Origin: VRUE01 sp963780815 | GTDB taxonomy: Bacteria > Actinomycetota > Thermoleophilia > Solirubrobacterales > 70-9 | Reading direction: 5' to 3' | Length of the DNA stretch: 64,000 nt | Assembly: GCA_963780815.1 (NCBI GenBank) | Contig: CAWADG010000004.1 | Span: 124,001 to 188,000 of the forward strand | Part shown: one piece after another, positions 17,523 through 24,408 of the stretch | Numbering within the stretch: position 1 is the stretch's first letter | Layout: the number at the start of each line of letters is the position of its first letter | Program-made: the position numbers and the translations under genes | Notes under the pieces: generated by a model | What the model was told of the DNA's origin: nothing | Database searches by the model: none | The model's input: the letters and a program-made list of their open reading frames with translations, nothing else

Positions 17523-18788
17523 ATGGCTACGACGACGATCTCCGTTGGTGAAAGCTGTGAGGCAGCCCGTGTGGCTTCGCGGGTGCTGGCGAGTGCCTCG
17601 ACCGAGGCGAGGGACGCGGCCCTCGAGGGGACCGCGAGGCTCCTCGGCGAGCGGGTTGCCGAGGTGCTGGAAGCGAATGCCGCCGACCTCGCCGACGAGC
17701 GCGCGGCCGGGCTGACCCCGGCGCTGCGCGACCGGCTGACCCTGGACGAGGGGCGGATCGAGGCGATGGCCGGGGGGGTGCGCGCGATCGCGGCGCTGCC
17801 CGACCCGGTCGGGGAGGAGCTGGAAGCGAAAACGGTCGCCGGCGATCTGCGGCTGCGAAAGCTGCGGGTGCCGCTCGGTGTCGTCGCCGTCGTCTACGAG
17901 GCGCGGCCGAACGTGACAATCGATTGCGCGGCGCTGACGATCAAGAGCGGCAACGCGATCGTCCTCCGCGGCTCCCATTACGCCGAACGGACCAACGGGG
18001 CGCTGGCGGCGATCGTCCGCGAGGGGCTCGCCGAGGCGGGCCTGCCGCAGGACGCGGTGGTGCCGCTGGCCGGCGGCGGCCATGAGGACCTCGCCGAGCT
18101 GGCGACGCAGGACGATCTGATCGACCTCCTGATCCCGCGCGGCGGCGAAGGGCTGAAGGCGGCGCTGAAGGAGGTGGCGACGGTGCCGGTGATCTACGCC
18201 GCCGCCGGCAACTGCCACGTCTACGTCCATTCCGCCGCCGACCTCGAGATGGCGCGGAGGATCGTCCTCAACGCGAAGGTCCAACGACCGGGGGTCTGCA
18301 ACGCGGCGGAGACGCTCCTGGTCGACTCCGCCGTCGCCTCGGACTTCCTGCCCGCCGCCCTCGCCGACCTCCGCGATTCCGGCGTCGAACTGGTCGGCGA
18401 CGAGCGGGCACGGGCCGCCGCCGGCGAGGTCGAGGTCGGGGAGGCCGAGCCGGAGGACTGGGGCAGGGAGTTCCTCGACCTCAAGATCGCGGTCGGCGTC
18501 GTCGACTCGCTCGAGGAGGCGATCGAGCACGTCAACCGGTTCGGGACCCGTCACTCGGAGGCGATCGTGACCGGCTCCGACGAGGCCGCCGCCAAATTCA
18601 CGGACGGCGTCGACGCGGCGGTCGTCTACACGAATGCATCGACCCGATTCACCGACGGGTTCGAGTTCGGGATGGGTGCCGAGATCGGCAACTCGACCCA
18701 GAAGCTGCACGCGCGGGGCCCGATCGGCCTCCGCGAGCTGACCACCTACAAGTACGTCGTCCGCGGCGACGGCCAGGTGCGTGGGTAA
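17523..18788 (+). CDS. proA: Gamma-glutamyl phosphate reductase
   Basis: Second enzyme of proline synthesis, an NADPH-dependent aldehyde-dehydrogenase-fold protein of 421 residues. Recognisable segments are GVVAVVYEARPNVTIDCA, NAIVLRGSHYA, the catalytic cysteine in NAKVQRPGVCNAAETLLV, and the C-terminal GAEIGNSTQKLHARGPIGL. ATG 17523 is taken; an upstream in-frame extension runs through proB's end. Its TAA stop forms the left edge of the 165-bp inverted-repeat element. Confidence 0.95.
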   Translation: MATTTISVGESCEAARVASRVLASASTEARDAALEGTARLLGERVAEVLEANAADLADERAAGLTPALRDRLTLDEGRIEAMAGGVRAIAALPDPVGEELEAKTVAGDLRLRKLRVPLGVVAVVYEARPNVTIDCAALTIKSGNAIVLRGSHYAERTNGALAAIVREGLAEAGLPQDAVVPLAGGGHEDLAELATQDDLIDLLIPRGGEGLKAALKEVATVPVIYAAAGNCHVYVHSAADLEMARRIVLNAKVQRPGVCNAAETLLVDSAVASDFLPAALADLRDSGVELVGDERARAAAGEVEVGEAEPEDWGREFLDLKIAVGVVDSLEEAIEHVNRFGTRHSEAIVTGSDEAAAKFTDGVDAAVVYTNASTRFTDGFEFGMGAEIGNSTQKLHARGPIGLRELTTYKYVVRGDGQVRG

Positions 18789-18952
18789 GAGCCCATCCGA
18801 GACTCCCCCGCACGCGCCTGGCGGCGGCGGATCGGCACGGCGCAGCGTCCTCGGTCGCCCTGATAGCGCAGGAATGTCCGGGCTCCCTGCGTCCTTGCCC
18901 CGCTTGATCCGGCGCTCCCCGGTCGCGCACGCGGAAGTCTCGGATGGGCTCT
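18788..18952. mobile_element. MITE-like element with 17-bp perfect terminal inverted repeats
   Basis: AGAGCCCATCCGAGACT at 18788-18804 is matched by its exact reverse complement at 18936-18952. If the element is 18788-18951, both sides carry TA (18786-18787 and 18952-18953), as expected from a TA target duplication; termini of the type GAGCCCATC are known from IS5/IS427-group elements (from memory). The 130-nt interior has no ORF. The left end supplies the last base of the proA stop and the right end contains the nadD start codon. Confidence 0.5.
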
Positions 18953-19558
18953 AGCCCCGAGCCCGCAGGCATCGGGATTCTCGGCTCGGCGTTCAACCCG
19001 CCGCATCTCGGGCACCTCGCGCTGGCTCAGGAGGCGCTCTGGCAGCTCGGTCTCAGCGAGGTGATCCTGATGCCGACCGGCGAGGCCCCTCACAAGCGGA
19101 TAGCCGACGACCCCGGTCGCGAGCAGCGGCTGGCGATGACGCGGCTGGCGGCTGCCGACGACTCGCGATTCAGCGTCTCGACGCTGGAGACCGAACGCGA
19201 CGGGCCGTCCTACACGTATGAGACCTTGGAACAGCTTGGGCGCGAGAAGGGCGACACGGAGCTGGTGTTCGTGATGGGGGCGGACGCCGCGGTCGGCCTC
19301 GAGAGCTGGCGCCGGCCGGAGCGGGTTGCGGAGATGGCGCGCCTCGCCGTCGCCCGCAGGGCCGGGGTCTCCGACGCCGACGTCGCCGCGGTGATGAGGA
19401 GCCTGGGGGCGGGGGACCGGGTGACGATGCTCGAGATGCCCGAGTTCGGCGTCTCCTCCTCGGTCGTCCGCGAGCGGGCCGCGGCCGGTCGTCCGCTGCG
19501 GTACCTGGTGCCGGAGCCGGTCGCGCGGTTCATCGAGGAGAAGGGCGTGTACGCGTGA
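18944..19558 (+). CDS. nadD: Nicotinate-nucleotide adenylyltransferase
   Basis: Converts nicotinate mononucleotide to NaAD in NAD synthesis. The 204-residue protein has the nucleotidyltransferase motif GSAFNPPHLGHLALAQE (HxGH) at the start and the SSSVVRERAAAG motif (ISSTxIR type) near the end. The only plausible start, ATG 18944, lies in the right terminal repeat of the preceding element, and residues 2-9 (GSSPEPAG) are therefore partly element-derived. The stop overlaps rsfS (GTGA). Confidence 0.93.
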   Translation: MGSSPEPAGIGILGSAFNPPHLGHLALAQEALWQLGLSEVILMPTGEAPHKRIADDPGREQRLAMTRLAAADDSRFSVSTLETERDGPSYTYETLEQLGREKGDTELVFVMGADAAVGLESWRRPERVAEMARLAVARRAGVSDADVAAVMRSLGAGDRVTMLEMPEFGVSSSVVRERAAAGRPLRYLVPEPVARFIEEKGVYA

Positions 19559-19953
19559 GCGCGGCGAAGGGGTTCGATTCCGAGGCGCTCGCGCGGAGGC
19601 TGGGCGAGATCGCCGACTCGAAAGGGGCGAGTGAGATCGTCGCCCTCGACATGCGCGGGCTCGTCTCCTACACCGACTACCTCGAGATCTGCACCGCGCG
19701 CAACGAGCGCCAGGCCCGCGCGATAGTCGACGAGGTCAGGTTGCGTCTGAAGAACGAGATGGGCCTGCTGCCCGGCGGCGTCGAGGGCGACGGGGCGGCC
19801 GGCTGGATAGTTCTCGACTATCTCGACTCCGTCCTCCACGTGTTCACGGCCGATGCTCGCCGGCGCTACGCGCTCGAGGATCTCTGGCGCGAGGCGCCCC
19901 GGCTCGTGCTCGATCTCGACGAGCCCGAGGCCCGCTCCGCCGCGAGCGCCTGA
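19555..19953 (+). CDS. rsfS: Ribosomal silencing factor RsfS
   Basis: A 132-residue protein that binds L14 and blocks subunit joining during starvation. Family features are VALDMRGLVSYTDYLEICTA near residue 30 and GDGAAGWIVLDYLDSVLHVF near residue 80. GTG 19555 overlaps the nadD stop, the usual nadD-rsfS pair. Confidence 0.94.
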   Translation: MSAAKGFDSEALARRLGEIADSKGASEIVALDMRGLVSYTDYLEICTARNERQARAIVDEVRLRLKNEMGLLPGGVEGDGAAGWIVLDYLDSVLHVFTADARRRYALEDLWREAPRLVLDLDEPEARSAASA

Positions 19954-19989
19954 GAGCCGTCCACGAACACACGTTCGACGGTTTCGTGA

Positions 19990-20775
19990 ATGGCAGGAAT
20001 GCCGTCCGAGGAGGCCCCTACTTTGCGGCGCATGGGCAGCTTCAAGAGGGCCCTTTTCGGTTACCGCCGCAGCGACGTCGACGCGGCGATCGGGGATCGG
20101 GAAGAGCAGATCGCGAACCTTCAGAAGAAGGCCGCGGATGCATTGGAGCGCTGGCGCGAGGCTTCAGAGTTGGCGGAGCACGCCGAACAGGAGGCGGCGG
20201 GCCTTTCGGGAATGGTGATCGAGCGGGAGCGCGAGATCCGCTTCCTCGGCGAGAAGCTGCGCGAGGCGAATGAGCGCCACGAGCGAAGCATCACTTCGCT
20301 CGAGGCGGTCGCTTCTCACATCGACGAGATCCACTCTCAGGCTCGCGGCCAGGCGACCCGGATCCGGATGAAGGCGCTGCGCGAGGCTGTCGACGTGAGC
20401 CGGCGCGCGCAGGAACTTGTCGACGCGAACTCCGAGGTCGAAGAGGCCGCTCCGGCCACCACCAACGGCACCAACGGCACGAACGGCAACGAGCTCTTCG
20501 AGGGACGACTGAAACTCGAGATCGGGCCGCTCGGCGACTTCTCGCAGTTGGTCGGGATCGAGGACGCGATCAGCCGTCTCGGTGGTGCCGACATCTCGGT
20601 CGAGCGATTCTCCGAGGGCCGGGCGACGCTCTCGATGAACCTCGAGCACCCGGTCGAGCTGCTGCGCGAGCTCGAAGAGAGCGCACCGATGGACTTCCGC
20701 GTCCGCCGCACCGCCGACGACAGCCTGATCCTCGACGTCGATGAGGACCCGGGCCCCGACCAGCGCGCCGCTTAG
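19990..20775 (+). CDS. DivIVA-like coiled-coil protein
   Basis: A 261-residue protein with an N-terminal DivIVA-type membrane-curvature motif (FKRALFGYRRSDVDAAI at about 17-33), a long coiled coil (about 35-150), an Asn/Gly/Thr linker (TNGTNGTNGN), and a C-terminal alpha/beta domain (FEGRLKLEIGPLGDFSQLV onward) that I do not recognise. In actinobacteria such proteins mark cell poles or septa. Start choice between ATG 19990 and ATG 20032 (MGSFKRALFGY) is open; the latter begins right at the domain. Confidence 0.72.
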   Translation: MAGMPSEEAPTLRRMGSFKRALFGYRRSDVDAAIGDREEQIANLQKKAADALERWREASELAEHAEQEAAGLSGMVIEREREIRFLGEKLREANERHERSITSLEAVASHIDEIHSQARGQATRIRMKALREAVDVSRRAQELVDANSEVEEAAPATTNGTNGTNGNELFEGRLKLEIGPLGDFSQLVGIEDAISRLGGADISVERFSEGRATLSMNLEHPVELLRELEESAPMDFRVRRTADDSLILDVDEDPGPDQRAA

Positions 20776-20840
20776 AGCTGATCTCAATCTCTCCACGTTT
20801 GGGCGTTGATCCGTGATCGCCCGATCGCGAGCCTTTGTCC

Positions 20841-21260
20841 ATGGCCCGGACCAACGACAACGGCAACATCGCGGAGCTCGCGATCGCAAAGGAAGCGGTG
20901 CGCTTGGGCCTGCAGGTCCTCAAGCCGCTGACCGAGCATGGACGCTACGACCTGGCTCTTGACCTAGGGGCTCAGATCGTCCGGGTGCAGTGCAAATGGG
21001 GTAATCGGAAGGGCGATGTGATTCACGTTCGGATCAGCTCCTCGTATCACTCGCCCACGCGTGGGTATGTGAAGTCCACCTACGACGAGAACGAGATCGA
21101 CGCGATCGCGATCTATTGCGAAGCGCTCGATCGCTGCTATCTGCTGCCGATCGCCGCTTTCTCGGGGCAAACGATGGTCAACCTCCGCATCGGCGAACCG
21201 CAAAACGGCCAACGAGCGGCGCTAAACTGGCCACCGATTTTGAGTTTCCCGGGGCTGTAG
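20841..21260 (+). CDS. PD-(D/E)XK-like nuclease overlapping tRNA-Ala
   Basis: A 139-residue protein with a helix containing GNIAELAIAKEAVRLG, then HGRYDLALD and VRVQCKWG, an arrangement resembling the D...(E/Q)xK core of the PD-(D/E)XK family typified by intron-encoded I-Ssp6803I. The lone stop codon TAG lies inside the 5' end of the tRNA (21258-21260), so gene and tRNA overlap by 10 nt. No intron structure is visible in the tRNA. ATG 20841 is used; TTG 20835 is an alternative. Likely a homing-type or selfish nuclease gene by family and position, which is inference. Confidence 0.7.
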   Translation: MARTNDNGNIAELAIAKEAVRLGLQVLKPLTEHGRYDLALDLGAQIVRVQCKWGNRKGDVIHVRISSSYHSPTRGYVKSTYDENEIDAIAIYCEALDRCYLLPIAAFSGQTMVNLRIGEPQNGQRAALNWPPILSFPGL

Positions 21261-21323
21261 CTCAGCTGGAAGAGCGCGTCGCTGGCAGCGACGAGGTCAG
21301 GGGTTCGAGCCCCCTCAGCTCCA
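21251..21323 (+). tRNA. tRNA-Ala (anticodon GGC)
   Basis: All four arms fold: acceptor GGGGCTG/CAGCTCC with one G-U pair, D arm GCTC...GAGC, anticodon stem CGTCG/CGACG with loop CTGGCAG (GGC at its centre), and T arm AGGGG/CCCCT with loop TTCGAGC. The discriminator is A 21323. CCA is not encoded. The gene is uninterrupted. Confidence 0.96.
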
Positions 21324-21349
21324 CTCGTCAGCCAACCGAGGAATCCCGA

Positions 21350-21493
21350 ATCGAGGACGTCGGTGCCCATGAGTTCCGCAATCACTTCGGCTACTACATG
21401 GAGCGGGCCGCCTCTGACCAGACGATTCTCATTCGTCGCCGGGGCAGGCCATTTGCGTCTCTCGGCCCACCTGTTCCACCGTCGGTGAGCTGA
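21350..21493 (+). pseudogene. Phd/YefM-type antitoxin remnant without a start codon
   Basis: The frame encodes IEDVGAHEFRNHFGYYMERA and then ILIRRRGRPFASL, a clear match to the prevent-host-death antitoxin fold that binds DNA and neutralises a toxin. No ATG, GTG or TTG occurs between the tRNA and this sequence in frame (ATC at 21350 is the first residue that fits), and no toxin gene is adjacent. It probably is a decayed or translocated fragment downstream of the tRNA. A non-canonical ATC start cannot be excluded. Confidence 0.6.
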
Positions 21494-22222
21494 GTGGCCG
21501 CTGCACTGGGGTGGGGGGTGCTGGCCGCATCCTCTCTGGTCATCGGCGCCCTCCTCGCCTATGCCCGCCGCTGGCCCGACCGCCAGATCGGGCTCGTGCT
21601 CGCCTTCGGCGCGGGGGCGCTGATCAGTGCGATCAGCTTCGAGCTCGCGGCTCAGGGAATCGAGGAGGGGAGCCTGCGCTCGACTGCGCTGGGCCTCGGG
21701 TTGGGCGCGCTGACCTTCTTTGCCCTCGACGGCCTGATCGACAGGCGCGCCTCGAGCGGCCACGGCCCGAAGGCCCGGGCGCAGGCCGATGACCCCGGGA
21801 CCGCGCTCGCCCTCGGCGCCTTCCTCGACGGGATCCCCGAGCAGCTCGTCCTGGGAATCGGCCTTGCCTCAGGTGAAGGGATAGGGCTCGGCCTGCTTGT
21901 CGCGATCTTCGTCTCCAACCTGCCTGAGGCGATCGGCTCGGCGACGGAGATGGACGATGCCGGTGAGCCCCGCCACCGCGTCATCCGCCTCTGGCTCGGG
22001 GTAGCCGCGATCTGCGCCCTCTCCACGGTTCTCGGCTACGGGCTCGCCGACATCACCTCCGGCGAGCTCAGGGCCGCGATCGACGGCTTCGCCGCCGGCG
22101 CCCTCCTGGTGATGCTGATCGACTCGATGATCCCCGACGCGACCCGCAAATCGGGCCGCGTCGCCGGCCTCGTCACCACCCTCGGCTTCGCGGTCGCAAC
22201 CGCGCTATCGAGCCTCGACTGA
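21494..22222 (+). CDS. ZIP-family-like metal permease
   Basis: A 242-residue protein with about eight membrane helices. The paired signatures GAFLDGIPEQLVLGIGLA and FVSNLPEAIGSA resemble the helix IV/V metal sites of ZIP transporters (HNxPEG and HExPHE), but the first histidine is Asp and the second is Asn-like, so substrate is uncertain. GTG 21494 starts immediately after the antitoxin remnant. Function as a divalent-cation transporter is inferred from fold only. Confidence 0.7.
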   Translation: MAAALGWGVLAASSLVIGALLAYARRWPDRQIGLVLAFGAGALISAISFELAAQGIEEGSLRSTALGLGLGALTFFALDGLIDRRASSGHGPKARAQADDPGTALALGAFLDGIPEQLVLGIGLASGEGIGLGLLVAIFVSNLPEAIGSATEMDDAGEPRHRVIRLWLGVAAICALSTVLGYGLADITSGELRAAIDGFAAGALLVMLIDSMIPDATRKSGRVAGLVTTLGFAVATALSSLD

Positions 22223-22236
22223 GGGGGGGCCGCGCG

Positions 22237-23283
22237 ATGCCCGTTGCTAACGTCAGGCGGATGGGAAATCTTCGTCTGATCGACTCAACTTCAGCTCCCG
22301 GGCCGGCGCACGATCCCCCTCACCAGGACGAGCAACTACCGGATTCCGAGGCCTTCGACGCCTACTCGCGCACCGTCTCCGGTGTCGCCGAGCGGCTCGG
22401 GCCGTCCGTCGCCCATCTCGCGGTCTCGCGCCGGACCCCTCGCGGCCGCCGCAGGGTCGGCGCCGGCAGCGGCGTCGTGATCAGCGCCGACGGCTTCATG
22501 CTCAGTGCCGCCCACGTCGTCGCCGAGACCGATGGGAACGGAACCGCCTCGTTTCCCGATGGCCGCGACTTCAAATTTGAGGTGATCGGCGCCGACGCCC
22601 TCTCCGACCTCGCCGTCCTTCGCGCCGAGGGCCGCGATCTGACCCCGGCGAGCCTCGGCAACGCCGAGCAACTGCGCGTCGGCCAGCTCGTCGTCGCGAT
22701 CGGCAGCCCGAACGGGTTCAGCGGCTCGGTCACCGCCGGCGTCGTCTCCGCCCTCGGCCGCTCGCTCCCGACCCGCTCGCGCTCGGCGACGCGCCTGATC
22801 GAGAACGTGATCCAGACCGACGCCGCGCTAAATCCGGGCAACTCCGGCGGCGCGCTCGGCGACGGGCTCGCGAGGGTGATCGGCATCAACACCGCCGTCG
22901 CCGGTGTCGGCCTCGGCCTCGCCGTCCCGATCAACGGGGCGACGCGGCGCATCATCTCCGAACTGATCGGCGAGGGCCGGGTGCGTCGCGCCTACATCGG
23001 CGTCGCCGGGGGCTCGCGCCCGCTGCCGCCGCGGCTCGCGGCCGAGGTCGGCCAGGCCGACGGGATCGAGATCGTCGAGGTCGTCGACGACAGCCCGGCC
23101 GCCGAGGCCGGCCTCCGTCCCGGCGACCTCATCGTCGGCATCGACGGCGAAGCCCTGGCCGATGTCGGCGATCTCCAGCGGCTGATGGTCGGCGAGCGGA
23201 TCGGTCGCGAGCTCGAGCTCCGCGTCGACCGCGGCGGCCGCGAGCTGCGGGTCGGCATCGTCCCCCGCGAGCTCGCCGACTAG
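22237..23283 (+). CDS. HtrA-like trypsin/PDZ serine protease without signal peptide
   Basis: A 348-residue HtrA-type protease with His in LSAAHVV, Asp in LSDLAVL and Ser in NPGNSGGAL, followed by one PDZ domain (about 255-345; DSPAAEAGLRPGDLIVGIDG). Unlike the second HtrA gene at 50869 it has no membrane anchor or signal sequence, so it may act in the cytoplasm or leave by a non-Sec route. GTG/ATG choice: ATG 22237 has GAGGGGGG upstream; ATG 22261 is an alternative. Confidence 0.88.
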   Translation: MPVANVRRMGNLRLIDSTSAPGPAHDPPHQDEQLPDSEAFDAYSRTVSGVAERLGPSVAHLAVSRRTPRGRRRVGAGSGVVISADGFMLSAAHVVAETDGNGTASFPDGRDFKFEVIGADALSDLAVLRAEGRDLTPASLGNAEQLRVGQLVVAIGSPNGFSGSVTAGVVSALGRSLPTRSRSATRLIENVIQTDAALNPGNSGGALGDGLARVIGINTAVAGVGLGLAVPINGATRRIISELIGEGRVRRAYIGVAGGSRPLPPRLAAEVGQADGIEIVEVVDDSPAAEAGLRPGDLIVGIDGEALADVGDLQRLMVGERIGRELELRVDRGGRELRVGIVPRELAD

Positions 23284-23293
23284 CCTCACTCGC

Positions 23294-23542
23294 ATGGCCC
23301 AACTGGTTCAGGTCGTCGGCGCCCTCTTCATCCTCATCGCCTACGCGGCAGCGCAGTTCGGGGCGATGAGCCAGCACTCGCGGACCTACCTCGTCCTCAA
23401 CGTCGCCGGCTCCCTGATCCTCGGCGTCCTCGCGCTGCTCGAAAGCCTCTGGGGCTTCCTGCTGCTCGAGACCTTCTGGGCGGGCGTCTCGCTCTGGGGC
23501 CTGATCGAGGCGATCCGCGGGCCGACCGTGCCGGAGAACTGA
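23294..23542 (+). CDS. Small CBU_0592-like membrane protein
   Basis: An 82-residue protein with three membrane helices (LVQVVGALFILIAYAAAQFG; YLVLNVAGSLILGVLAL; GFLLLETFWAGVSLWGLIEA). The pattern VVGA..ILIAY and LE..W resembles the CBU_0592 family of uncharacterised membrane proteins. A TAGCCT box (23281-23286) precedes ATG 23294 by 7 nt. Function unknown. Confidence 0.7.
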   Translation: MAQLVQVVGALFILIAYAAAQFGAMSQHSRTYLVLNVAGSLILGVLALLESLWGFLLLETFWAGVSLWGLIEAIRGPTVPEN

Positions 23543-23588
23543 ATGCAACCCTCCTCAAGCGGCCCATCCATCTGCCGATGAGAGATCG

Positions 23589-24296
23589 ATGAATACCGCG
23601 AATCAGCACGTGTTCTCGCACGGAATCCAGGACACGCGCGAGACGCTCGATGCCTGGAGCGGCCATCCCTGGTCGGTCCTGCGCGGCTGGCTTGCGCTGA
23701 GCTTCGCGATCGCGCTGACGCTCCTCGGCGCCACCTGGGTCGTCGCGGGCCAGCTCACGCCCGACATCACCCCGATCCGCATGGGGGGCCTGACGGAACC
23801 GAGCTCGCCCGCCGACCTGCTGCCGATCCTGTGGCGGAACTCGCTGGTCCTGGCGCTGCACGGCACCGCCTGCGTCGCCGGCTTCATCGCCGGGGCGTCG
23901 ATGCCGCTCGCCGCCTCGCAGCGATCCGGCCTCTCTCGCTGGATTCACGTCAAGGCCGCCGAGTTCGCGATCCTCTTCGTCTGCGCCGTGACCCTGTTCT
24001 CGCTCTCGACCCAGGCCCTCTTCCTCGGGTTCCAGGGCGCGACGCTCGCCAAGCAGCTCCATATCTCCCGACTGGAACTGATCGTCACCGTCCTCCCCCA
24101 CGCGATCCCGGAGCTGTGCGCGCTCTTCCTGCCGCTCGCCGCCTGGCTCATCGCCAGCCGCCGCGGGGAGTGGAACCAGCTCCTCGCCGCCACCTTCGTC
24201 ACCGTCCTGCTCGCGATCCCGACTCTCCTCATCGCGGCGTCGATCGAGGTCTACGTCTGGCCCCACCTTCTCCGCGCGGTCTCCCCGGTCTTCTGA
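23589..24296 (+). CDS. SpoIIM-family (stage II sporulation protein M-like) membrane protein
   Basis: A 235-residue protein with about five membrane helices. The region VTVLPHAIPELCALFLPLAAWL followed by LLIAASIEVYVWPHLL matches the SpoIIM/YccS-type family, described here by short pieces. In sporulating Firmicutes SpoIIM works with SpoIID/P in engulfment; in actinobacteria the role is unknown. Here no sporulation genes are adjacent. Confidence 0.72.
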   Translation: MNTANQHVFSHGIQDTRETLDAWSGHPWSVLRGWLALSFAIALTLLGATWVVAGQLTPDITPIRMGGLTEPSSPADLLPILWRNSLVLALHGTACVAGFIAGASMPLAASQRSGLSRWIHVKAAEFAILFVCAVTLFSLSTQALFLGFQGATLAKQLHISRLELIVTVLPHAIPELCALFLPLAAWLIASRRGEWNQLLAATFVTVLLAIPTLLIAASIEVYVWPHLLRAVSPVF

Positions 24297-24349
24297 CGTG
24301 GTCCCCTGAGGAATCGATTAGCGATCGTTCTCAACGCGGCATATCGGCG

Positions 24350-24382
24350 CCGCTCGCAGAGAACCAGATCGTGATGCTCGCT
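24350..24382. repeat. Interspersed repeat, family D copy 3 (before leuS)
   Basis: CGCTCGCAGAGAACCAGAT and then GATGCTCGCT align by eye with the reverse strand of 2378-2436. AGAACC here also pairs with GGTTCT at 24388-24393 to form a hairpin 15 nt ahead of the leuS start. Confidence 0.4.
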
Positions 24383-24408
24383 AATTGGTTCTTCGTAGGA
24401 TCTTCCCG

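Noticed and set aside
20835..21323. Group I intron in tRNA-Ala
   Set aside because: The nuclease family is known from introns, but the tRNA folds without interruption and no intron-like core lies beside it.
24297..24408. Possible T-box leader before leuS
   Set aside because: Only 112 nt are available, with no T-box consensus and no terminator/antiterminator pair; the small hairpin belongs to the family D repeat.
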